A DNA stretch of 7,315 nucleotides from the NCBI GenBank assembly GCA_025363495.1, contig JANYDR010000037.1, positions 1 to 7,315 of the forward strand. The letters are read 5' to 3'. This DNA comes from Cyclobacteriaceae bacterium. GTDB lineage: Bacteria; Bacteroidota; Bacteroidia; Cytophagales; Cyclobacteriaceae. The translations under genes were made by a program, and so were the position numbers. This document shows positions 1 through 6,426 of this stretch, in pieces (the first letter of the stretch is position 1; each line of letters begins with the position of its first letter). Under the pieces are notes generated by a model. That model saw only the letters and a program-made list of their open reading frames with translations, did not search any database and was not told where the DNA came from.

Positions 1-344
1 TTACGATCATCATCACGGCGCTTGCTTCTTTGATGGTGATTTTAAGTGGCATTTTCAAACTGATGATGGGCGAGGAGATAGTAACTGCCCTAAAAAATGT
101 TGGAGTAGGTGATTTTATAATTCTCCTGGGGATAATGGAAATTACCTTTACAGCACTGTTTATATATCCAAAGACTATGAAGATCGGTTTCCTTTTATTA
201 ATCTGCTATTTCGCGGGGGCTTTGGCAACAGAACTATCTCATGGCACTGCATTTAGTGCGCTTACTCCGATGATTCTTATTTGGGTAGCAGCATTTCTGC
301 GCGATAAGACAATTTTTATTTCTGAGAATAAAACAATAGCATAG
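1..344 (+). CDS. DoxX-like family membrane protein, 5' end cut off by the window
   Basis: The reading frame is open from base 3 to the TAG at 342-344, giving 113 visible residues. The first in-window start-like codons (TTG at 30, ATG at 33) lie inside the first hydrophobic helix, so the true start is probably 10-15 codons to the left of the window. Four hydrophobic segments can be read: around the 'MVILSGIFKL' stretch, 'FIILLGIMEITFTALFIYP', 'IGFLLLICYFAGALATE' and 'TPMILIWVAAFLRDK'. The 'SGIFKL' segment, the 'LLGIMEI' segment and the small four-helix layout match the DoxX-like (DoxX_2) family of small bacterial inner-membrane proteins. Family members are poorly characterised; some relatives belong to oxidoreductase or stress-related membrane complexes. 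Nothing in the neighbourhood suggests a specific role. The family call is by recognition of pattern, not by a search. Confidence 0.75.
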   Translation, partial: TIIITALASLMVILSGIFKLMMGEEIVTALKNVGVGDFIILLGIMEITFTALFIYPKTMKIGFLLLICYFAGALATELSHGTAFSALTPMILIWVAAFLRDKTIFISENKTIA

Positions 345-465
345 CCCACCATAGCTTAAAGAATTTATCCTGTATTGAATTTTAGCAGATACCTTATTTC
401 GGTTCAGGATTTTTCTTTGATTTACCATTCATTAAATTGACACCCGAAAGTTGCCAACGCGGGTT

Positions 466-978
466 ATGAGAACGTATTTTATTTTTTTCATCTGTATTCT
501 GACAGGCCTTCGGGTTTCAGGTCAGTCCGTGTATGGATATGAGGAGGGAACTATTATTACTAAGCAGGGGGAAACCATTAATTGCTTTGTTGAAATGGCG
601 GTTGGTTACGAAAAGACAATCTTTTATAAAGATAGTAAGGACGGAAAAATACTTTCAATACCCACCGCCGAGGTCAAAGCCGTAGCCACGCGATACACCT
701 ACTTTGAAAATATACCTATCGGAAAAAAGGAAAAGATGATGGCCGTATTGGTTTACGGAAGGGCCCAGTTATTTTTTCATGTGAAGGACTATATCTATGT
801 GCTGAAAAAAGATGGTATTTATTATCAGTTGCGTAAAAAGAATTATCTCGAATTGCTGGTTCAGGCCTTAAGAGATTGCCCACAGATTATTAAGATGCTG
901 GGGAGTAGAATGTATAAATATGAGTTTCAGGACCTGGAAAGAATTGTAACCGAATACAATTCCTGCCAATTGCCCTGA
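466..978 (+). CDS. Secreted protein of unknown function (Bacteroidota-type conserved hypothetical)
   Basis: This gene encodes 170 residues from the ATG at 466. A TTG at 451 would add five residues (MPTRV) before a perfectly good signal peptide and is less likely. Residues 1-19 form a signal peptide (basic R2, hydrophobic core 'FIFFICILTGL', cleavage probably after VSG and before QS), so the product is exported. The mature part starts with 'GTIITKQGETINCFVE', resembling the 'xGxIxTxxGDTIxGxI' opening of many Bacteroidota hypothetical proteins. It ends with an alpha-helical tail carrying 'DCP' (residues 137-139) and 'YNSC' (164-167). The two tail cysteines and the one at C40 could form a disulfide in the periplasm. 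No catalytic motif is visible and I do not assign a function. It is separated by 121 bases from the upstream gene and is probably transcribed on its own. Confidence 0.75.
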   Translation: MRTYFIFFICILTGLRVSGQSVYGYEEGTIITKQGETINCFVEMAVGYEKTIFYKDSKDGKILSIPTAEVKAVATRYTYFENIPIGKKEKMMAVLVYGRAQLFFHVKDYIYVLKKDGIYYQLRKKNYLELLVQALRDCPQIIKMLGSRMYKYEFQDLERIVTEYNSCQLP

Positions 979-1121
979 CTCCATCACACATTTGCTATAG
1001 CGTAATAGACCTTTGAGCTAAGATTTATTCCGCGTATCGGTGTCATCAATGAAAATCATTTGCCCACTATTTTTATGGCATTGATCGCACGTATGTAGAA
1101 ACCTTTTTGATCCCATCAACC

Positions 1122-1887
1122 TGGCGTGAGATTGGTGTAGGACTTTATGGAAACATGCGATCAGTTCTTGCCCTTGCTGATGAAACAGATCATAATGGCG
1201 ATGGAATTTCAGGTAAACCCAACTATGCTGGAATATTTCAGAAAGTAAGAAGACATTGGGAAGGTTTGGATGGAAGCAGCTAATCCATCTATTTTACAGC
1301 AGTCGGCAGGGGCCTATAGTGAAGACATGGGTATCACCAATTTTATATTTCCCAATGAGAGTTCTTTGGTGCAAGTGCAGTTTGATGGAGTAAAGGATAA
1401 ATATGAAGTATCCGATAGCCTTCTTCGTACAGTTGAATTTTATATCCGAACGCTGGCCGTTCCAGCAAGAAGAGACGCAGACAATGTGCAGGTATTGAGA
1501 GGAAAAATGATTTTCGAACAAAGTAAATGCAGTGCTTGTCATGTGCCCCGTTCCCGCACAGTAACTAATGTTGCCTTTCCGGAAATCTCGAATCAGGTTA
1601 TTTTTCCTTATACGGATTTGCTTGTTCATGATATGGGCAATGATCTGGCCGATAATCGTCCGGACTATGAAGCGAACGGTCGCGAGTGGCGAACCGCTCC
1701 ACTATGGGGAATCGGGTTGACCAAAGTTGTAAACGGTCATAATAATTTTCTTCACGATGGCCGTGCCCGTACATTACTCGAAGCTGTTATGTGGCATGGA
1801 GGAGAGGCAGAGCAATCAAAAAATTACGTTAAAAATTTATCGAAGACAGATCGCGATGCGCTGACCAGGTTTTTAGAATCATTATAA
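1122..1887 (+). pseudogene. Di-heme oxidoreductase (COG3488/DUF1111-type) remnant, 5'-truncated and frameshifted
   Basis: The family comprises periplasmic c-type di-heme proteins related to cytochrome c peroxidases ('thiol oxidoreductase with two cytochrome c heme sites'). The intact tail reads in one frame to the TAA at 1885-1887. It contains 'MGITNFIFPNE', 'EFYIRTLAVPARRD', the heme-binding CSACH (bases 1528-1542), 'PYTDLLVHDMG', 'GREWRTAPLWGIGL', 'FLHDGRARTLLEAVMWHGG' and 'LTRFLESL'. Upstream the same protein continues in other frames: 'LALADETDHNGDGISGKPNY' in the frame of base 1122 up to about 1228, then 'WNISESKKTLGRFGWK' at 1229-1276 in the next frame, then 'AANPSILQQ'. One extra base at each junction would restore continuity. 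Left of about 1120 the similarity fades, and the N-terminal half with the first heme site (the full family is roughly 450-500 residues) is not found. The ATG at 1270 sits inside the conserved 'GRFGWKA' region and is not a natural start. Confidence 0.82.
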
Positions 1888-1962
1888 TTTTTTTCGCAGA
1901 TCATTACACTTATTCATTGTAATTAATTTAATCTAAGATAATTTATTACTACGATTAATTTG

Positions 1963-2025
1963 GCCACAAAGGTGCAAAGACACAAAGTTAGGCTCGGATA
2001 AATTTATTCTTAGTGACTTTGTGGC
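1963..2025. repeat. Imperfect palindromic intergenic repeat with CACAAAG units
   Basis: The left arm GCCACAAAG (1963-1971) is exactly complementary to CTTTGTGGC (2017-2025). The arms extend imperfectly inward (to 1987 on the left and 2009 on the right), around an A+T-rich centre. The left arm is three consecutive 8-base units sharing CAAAG: CCACAAAG, GTGCAAAG, ACACAAAG (1964-1987). Similar CACAAAG/CTTTGTG hairpin repeats are scattered through intergenic DNA of many bacteria. It could act as a transcript-end hairpin or be a miniature mobile repeat; the sequence alone does not decide between these. It lies between the oxidoreductase remnant and the padR control region. Confidence 0.6.
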
Positions 2026-2123
2026 TGAAGGCCCTTAAGCACTTTTTTGACGTTAACTTACCTCTCATTGTTGGCAGAAACGGTAGGAAATGCATTTTCT
2101 TCCTCTCCAATAAAAATCCCCTT

Positions 2124-2138
2124 ATTTGTTATACAAAT
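2124..2138. promoter_or_regulatory. Distal candidate PadR operator
   Basis: ATTTGT-TAT-ACAAAT is a perfect 6-base inverted repeat around a 3-base spacer. It is the reverse-complement twin of a second palindrome at 2163-2177 (one mismatch), with centres 39 bases apart. PadR proteins are winged-helix dimers that often repress their own gene by binding A+T-rich palindromes near the promoter, so the placement fits autoregulation. Binding is inferred, not shown. Confidence 0.6.
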
Positions 2139-2162
2139 CTAAAATATATCAATTACATTCAC

Positions 2163-2177
2163 GTTTGTATAACAAAT
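2163..2177. promoter_or_regulatory. Proximal candidate PadR operator, abutting the padR start codon
   Basis: GTTTGT-ATA-ACAAAT is a near-perfect palindrome whose last base directly precedes the ATG at 2178. Bound regulator would cover the initiation region of its own gene. There is no Shine-Dalgarno sequence and no clear Bacteroidota promoter match (TTG / TAnnTTTG) between the two palindromes. The promoter is probably within or just left of 2124-2177, and the untranslated leader must be very short or the operator must lie in it. Confidence 0.6.
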
Positions 2178-2516
2178 ATGACAACGAAAGGAAACTATTT
2201 AGGTGAATTTGAAGAGCTGGTACTCTTATCAGCCACTTCACTGACCGATCAGGCATATGGTGTATCCATCATGCAGGATATAATTAAGGAGACAGGAAGA
2301 AATGTCAATATCAGTGCTGTGCACGAAGTTTTGAAGAGACTTGAACGCAAAGGTTATCTCAAATCGAAAATGGGTGGCGCCACTCAGGAGCGTGGAGGAA
2401 GACGAAAGCGCTATTTTATCCTTACAGCTAGTGGAAAAAAAACGCTGGAGGAAGCAATGAAGCTCAAGATCCAGTTATATAAACGTGTTCCAAATTTTTC
2501 ATTGAAGCCGATATGA
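2178..2516 (+). CDS. PadR-family transcriptional regulator
   Basis: This gene encodes 112 residues from the ATG at 2178. An upstream GTG at 2013 is also in frame, but it would translate through the palindromic repeat and both operators, so it is rejected. The protein is a compact winged helix-turn-helix of the PadR family. 'YLGEFEELVLLSATSL' is helix 1 and 'AYGVSIMQDI' follows. 'SAVHEVLKRLERKGYLKS' (about residues 49-66) is the recognition helix running into the wing, and 'GGRRKRYFILTASGKKTLEE' is the wing strand plus the start of the dimerisation helix. The C-terminal helix is short, as in subfamily-2 PadR proteins. Its stop codon overlaps the permease start (ATGA at 2513-2516), so the two are translationally coupled. 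In Bacteroidota this regulator type is typically paired with prefix-domain permeases, which it presumably represses together with itself until an unknown ligand or stress signal appears. Confidence 0.92.
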   Translation: MTTKGNYLGEFEELVLLSATSLTDQAYGVSIMQDIIKETGRNVNISAVHEVLKRLERKGYLKSKMGGATQERGGRRKRYFILTASGKKTLEEAMKLKIQLYKRVPNFSLKPI

Positions 2517-5115
2517 GCGTTCATCCACCTTCATGGCCTGATCGTTTTCTTGCATGGTACTGCAATCCTGAGTTGCTGGAAGAAATTCAGGGCGACGCGC
2601 ATGAGTTGTACTTCGAACGGTTAAAGCATGAAGGAAAACGATCAGCAGATTTGAAATACGTCTGGGATGTGCTACGGTTTTTCAGGTGGTCCAATATCAA
2701 AAGAGAAAATGAATACCTGCCAGGAAGCCTGGGTGCTCATTGGGGTTTGAATTTCAAAATGTCTGTTCGAAATGCCGGTAAGAACAAATTGATTTTTGGT
2801 GTTAAGACGCTGGGACTATCTATCTGTTTGGCCTTTTCGATTTTGCTTGCGGCTTTCATTGTCAATGAGCTGACATTCGACCAGTTTAATTCCAACTATG
2901 ATCGCATTTACCGGGTCGCGCTTAAAATCAATTTCAAGGATCACGTTACAAATTATGCTGTGTCACCTCTGCCAATTGGAGAAGCGCTGAAGGAAGATAT
3001 TCCTGAGATCCAGAATTACTTTCGGTTTATGTACGAGGACAAACCAATTTTCAGGATTGATGAAAATGTCTTTTACGAAGAAGCAACACTTGCAGCTGAT
3101 AGTAATTTTCTTAAAGTACTGACGTTTGACTTTATAAAAGGAGATCCTTATTCTCTCAACGGACCGGATAAAATTGTCCTCACTGAAACGTTAGCCGCTA
3201 AATTTTTCGGCGATGAAGATCCTCTGGGGAAAAGCGTTGAATTCGGTCAGAGCTTTTTACTGGAGGTTACCGGTGTGATAAAAGATGTGCCAGCCAATTC
3301 CCACCTGCAATTTGATGCATTGATTTCCTGGGAAACATTTGAAAGGGATGACGCATGGGGCAATCTTAATGCCTACAACTATATTCTTTTAAAGCCTGGT
3401 GCTACAATTGAAGAAGTCAAAAAGAAGATGCCATCAGTGATGGAAGCGTATAATGAAATGATTCTACGCGATTATGATGCGACCTTTGAGACGATTTTTC
3501 AAAAAATTACGGACATCCATTTTTCTGAGTATCAGGACGAAGATATCGCGCAAAAAAGAAATAAGAGTCATCTCTTTATATTAATAGCAGTCGTTGTTCT
3601 TTTTTTGATGACAGGAGTAATCAATTACCTCAACCTAACGCTTGCGGAACTCACCGCTAACTCCAAAAAATTGGAATTCTAAAAGTCTTTGGCGGCTTAA
3701 CAGACGGTCATCGAAAAATTCTTGTAACTGAAACAATTGTAACACTCCTTGTTGTAATTCCCCTGGCTGTCTTGCTGGGTTATTTCGGATGGGTACTTTC
3801 TTCTCAATACCTGGCTATTCAAATCGATGCACATGTTTTTCTAAACCCATTAGTATTAAGTACCATCACTGGTTTTTTTGGGCTTCTTTTTATATCAACA
3901 CATCTAAACTCGTATGTGCTTTCCAGAACGAGTCATATTTTCAATTCGCTGAAAGGTAAAATTCATTCCGGTCTGCCCGTTCGAAAATTTCTGGTAGCTG
4001 CTCAGCTTTCATTTTCCATTATAATGATCGCGTTGATACTGATTATTGTGGATCAATTTAATTTTATCAGGGAAAGTGATAAGGGCTTTGAAGACCACAA
4101 TACGATCGTCGTTAAGCTCAGATCAAATGAATTTAATCGCGTAGAAACGCTTAGCGAAGCTATCAGGAAAATAAGTGGAGTGAATAAGGTGGGCAACAGT
4201 TCGTATTATCCTGGAGTTGTAGAAACAAAATACGTATTCAGTATTGAAACCGAGAATGGATATGAACAGCACCTGGTTCCGATGATGCTTTGCAGTTACG
4301 ATTACCTGGACTTACTCCATATAAAAATAATAAAGGGACGTGGGTTTAGTAAGGATCATATGCAGGATGAGCAAAGGGCTTTCATTATTAATGAAACCGC
4401 CGCCAGGGAATTTGGCTGGAAGGATGCCATCGGTAAGGAAATTGATGGACCTGTGACCGGTCATGAAAATTCGTACCGGTATGGTGAAGTAATAGGTGTA
4501 GCAAAAGATTTCAACTTTGCTTCTATTCATGATAAAATTGAGCCGATGATAATTTTTCCAGTAGATGAAAGATGGGGTGGTCAATTTCTTTATATAAAAA
4601 CAAACCCGATCAGACCGAATGACTTGATTTCCTCAATTGAAACTGAGTTTCAATCTCAATGGCCGGAACTTCCTTTTGAGTGGGAATACCTTGATGCTAA
4701 ATACCTGAGCCTTTATAAGACGGACTACGAGGTAAAAAATATTTTTCAGGCTGGGCTGATTATTTCCATACTGATTTCAGCCTTGGGAATCTTTAGCATA
4801 TCGGCGCTGATGGTGACGATTCGCACAAAAGAGATGGGCATCCGGAAAGTAGCGGGTGCGAGCTCCATTCAGTTGTTTTTACTTCATGCGAAAAGCTTTC
4901 TTCAGTTTCTGATCATCTCGGTTTTTGGAAGCTGGCCAGTGATTTGGATTATGTCGGGGAAGTGGTTACAAAACTTTGCTTATCATATCGAGATAAATGC
5001 CTGGCATTTTATTGTTCCGGGAATCATTGCGCTGTTGATAACAATTCTTACTTCCGGTTATCACGGAGTAAAGAGCGCGTTGATAAATCCAGTTGATGTT
5101 TTGAAACATGAATAA
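2513..5115 (+). CDS. ABC-type orphan permease (MacB/FtsX duplicated type with N-terminal prefix domain), interrupted by one frameshift
   Basis: As one protein it would be about 867 residues, a normal length for this family. It is read in two pieces: 2513-3682, ending in a premature TAA, and a second frame from 3670 to the TAA at 5113-5115. The break is at an A6 run (3665-3670); a seventh A would give 'SKKIGILKVFGGL' and rejoin the halves. Residues 1-65 are a soluble prefix ('PPSWPDRFLAWYCNPELLEE', 'GDAHELYFERL') of the kind called permease prefix domain 2. Then come a membrane helix (about 95-117), a periplasmic MacB-PCD-like domain (about 120-345, with 'GDEDPLGKSV' and 'VTGVIKDVPANSHLQFDAL'), and a helix (353-377). 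After the break there are two more helices, then the second repeat: a helix at about 3988-4060, a periplasmic domain to about 4730 with 'AIGKEIDGP' and 'VIGVAKDFNFASIHDKI', and three final helices. 'RTKEMGIRKVAGAS' (4822-4863) is the cytoplasmic coupling motif. This gives eight helices in two copies of four. No ATPase is encoded nearby, so it presumably borrows one. It probably transmits force or exports a substrate across the envelope. Confidence 0.9.
3665..3670 (+). other. Frameshift site in the permease gene (A6 homopolymer)
   Basis: The upstream frame reads TCC AAA AAA TTG and stops at 3680-3682. Downstream, the conserved continuation is in the frame where ATT starts at 3670. Adding one A restores the family sequence exactly, with no residue missing on either side. 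This can be a sequencing deletion, a fresh inactivating mutation, or slippage on the A-run. The flanking halves are otherwise undamaged. Confidence 0.85.
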
Positions 5116-5121
5116 CTAAGG

Positions 5122-6426
5122 ATGAAAGTTGAAACAACTTGTTTAATAATTCTTCTCATCAGCTCTTTCACAACGCTTGCCCAGAATTCGTTGAAACTTT
5201 CGGGTAGGGTGGAGGATTTCGAGACGAAAGAGCTCCTGGGATATGTCTCTGTAGGTCTGAAGGGAAAATCTGCTGGTACCGTGACGAATGCCGACGGCTG
5301 GTTTGATTTTTATCTTTCTACACAAAATACCCAGGATACATTATTGATCTCCATGCTGGGTTATTCGCAATTTGAGGCAAAAGTAAGCGAGGTCCTTAAA
5401 AGCCATGAAGTTGTAGTGCGCATGAAAATAAGGCCCACTTTATTGGATGAGGTAGTGGTGAGTTACAGTAAATTAACGGCTCTGGAAATTATTAAACAGG
5501 CTTTTTCAAAGATTGAAGAGAATTATCCCGTGCAACCCTATTTGATAAAAGCTTTTTTTCGCGAGACATATGAGGAGAACAATAAAACCGTATTCTTAAT
5601 TGACGCCGTGGTCAACATCGAAGATGAAGGCTATAAACCCATTTATAAAAATCGCTGGATATTGCGGGAAAAGATACAACTTCTTGATAGCAGGGCTAGC
5701 CGTAGATATTTCAAAAGCGTATTTGAAATTGAAAACTTCAGCTACCTGACCTATTCTTTAAAATGGAGAAACATCAAATACAGGGAGCCTGATGTGGGCC
5801 GAGCCTTTGGGCCTCATCCGCCCCTAAAGGGCAAGCAATGCAGAGAACAATATACATTGGATGATATTGTTCATTTAGACAATAACACATTCTATGTGGT
5901 GAGCTATACACACGACACGGGTAATGATAATACCAAGGACATTTATTACGTAGACTCCGAAACCTTTGCTATCAAGAGACACATCATTAAAGATGAGCCA
6001 CCCCAAGGATCTATCCTGAATCAATGGAAATGGAAATCGAAAGAGAAAAAAAACTATGCATACCAGAATTTGAAAAGAGATGTGACACAAGAGTATGAGA
6101 TGTATCAGGGAAAAATGTATTTAAAATATATAAAGGGAGAATTTTTGGCGGGGATCTACAATGAAAAAACAAAAACCACCGAATATTTCTTAAAAACAAA
6201 TGAAATGCTGATGGTGACAGAAATTGAAACGGCAAATTTTGAGCCTATTAAAAATCCTGTGGGTTCAGGTCAGAGTTTAAGCACCTATGCAAATAGTTAT
6301 AATTCGGATTTCTGGAATAATTATAAGCAAGTAAAATTATTTCCTCTAACCAGGAAACAGATCAATGATCTTGAATGGGAAACATCACTGGATGAACAGT
6401 TTAAAAATATAAGTGTAAAAAAATGA
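5122..6426 (+). CDS. Secreted protein with carboxypeptidase-regulatory-like domain
   Basis: This gene encodes 434 residues. The ATG at 5122 lies six bases after the permease stop, implying the same transcript. Residues 1-20 are a signal peptide ending 'TTLA' before QN. Residues about 25-102 form a CarboxypepD_reg-like beta-sandwich: 'GRVEDFETKELLGYVSVGLK', 'GTVTNADGWFDF' and 'LLISMLGYSQF'. This is the fold found at the N-terminus of TonB-linked receptors and many other Bacteroidota surface proteins, followed by the linker 'PTLLDEVVV'. After it, 'LEIIKQAFSKIEENYP' and 'PYLIKAFFRETYEE' open a C-terminal region (about 115-434) seen in many Bacteroidota proteins of unknown function and loosely reminiscent of DUF5686-type proteins. 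No TonB plug or barrel and no peptidase catalytic residues are visible, so it is neither a receptor nor an active carboxypeptidase. It probably works in the periplasm or at the outer membrane with the permease. Its stop overlaps the next start (ATGA at 6423-6426). Confidence 0.85.
   Translation: MKVETTCLIILLISSFTTLAQNSLKLSGRVEDFETKELLGYVSVGLKGKSAGTVTNADGWFDFYLSTQNTQDTLLISMLGYSQFEAKVSEVLKSHEVVVRMKIRPTLLDEVVVSYSKLTALEIIKQAFSKIEENYPVQPYLIKAFFRETYEENNKTVFLIDAVVNIEDEGYKPIYKNRWILREKIQLLDSRASRRYFKSVFEIENFSYLTYSLKWRNIKYREPDVGRAFGPHPPLKGKQCREQYTLDDIVHLDNNTFYVVSYTHDTGNDNTKDIYYVDSETFAIKRHIIKDEPPQGSILNQWKWKSKEKKNYAYQNLKRDVTQEYEMYQGKMYLKYIKGEFLAGIYNEKTKTTEYFLKTNEMLMVTEIETANFEPIKNPVGSGQSLSTYANSYNSDFWNNYKQVKLFPLTRKQINDLEWETSLDEQFKNISVKK

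Noticed and set aside
361..420. Possible hairpin TCCTG/CAGGA followed by T-rich DNA after the DoxX-like gene.
   Set aside because: The stem is only five bases with a loop of more than 30 bases, too weak to call a terminator.
451..465. TTG start giving five extra residues on the secreted hypothetical protein.
   Set aside because: The ATG at 466 begins a standard signal peptide, and no ribosome-binding evidence favours the TTG.
1018..1293. Minus-strand stretch open for about 92 codons containing 'TCDQCHKNSGQ' with a CxxCH heme-like motif near its end.
   Set aside because: It lies mostly antisense to the di-heme oxidoreductase remnant (DGISGKPNY on the + strand is unmistakable), is rich in histidine as antisense frames often are, and has only a late ATG giving 32 residues. 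Treated as a shadow.
1294..1629. Minus-strand open frame of 111 codons.
   Set aside because: It is antisense to the strongly conserved oxidoreductase tail and shows no recognisable motif. The same reasoning excludes the shorter antisense frames at 234-428, 4312-4584, 5143-5325, 5875-6235 and 6662-6868.
1888..1925. T-rich run after the oxidoreductase stop, and a 6-base stem ATTACA/TGTAAT (1903-1923), as a terminator.
   Set aside because: The T-run has no hairpin before it, and the short A+T-only stem is not followed by a T-tract.
2013..2177. In-frame N-terminal extension of the PadR gene from a GTG.
   Set aside because: The extension runs through the palindromic repeat and both operator palindromes and has no family similarity. 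The ATG at 2178 matches the usual PadR start.
3665..3672. Programmed -1 frameshift in the permease.
   Set aside because: The site is not a strong X-XXY-YYZ heptamer, no clear downstream pseudoknot was seen, and permeases of this family are not known to use recoding. Simple indel or error is the simpler reading, so it is kept only as an alternative.
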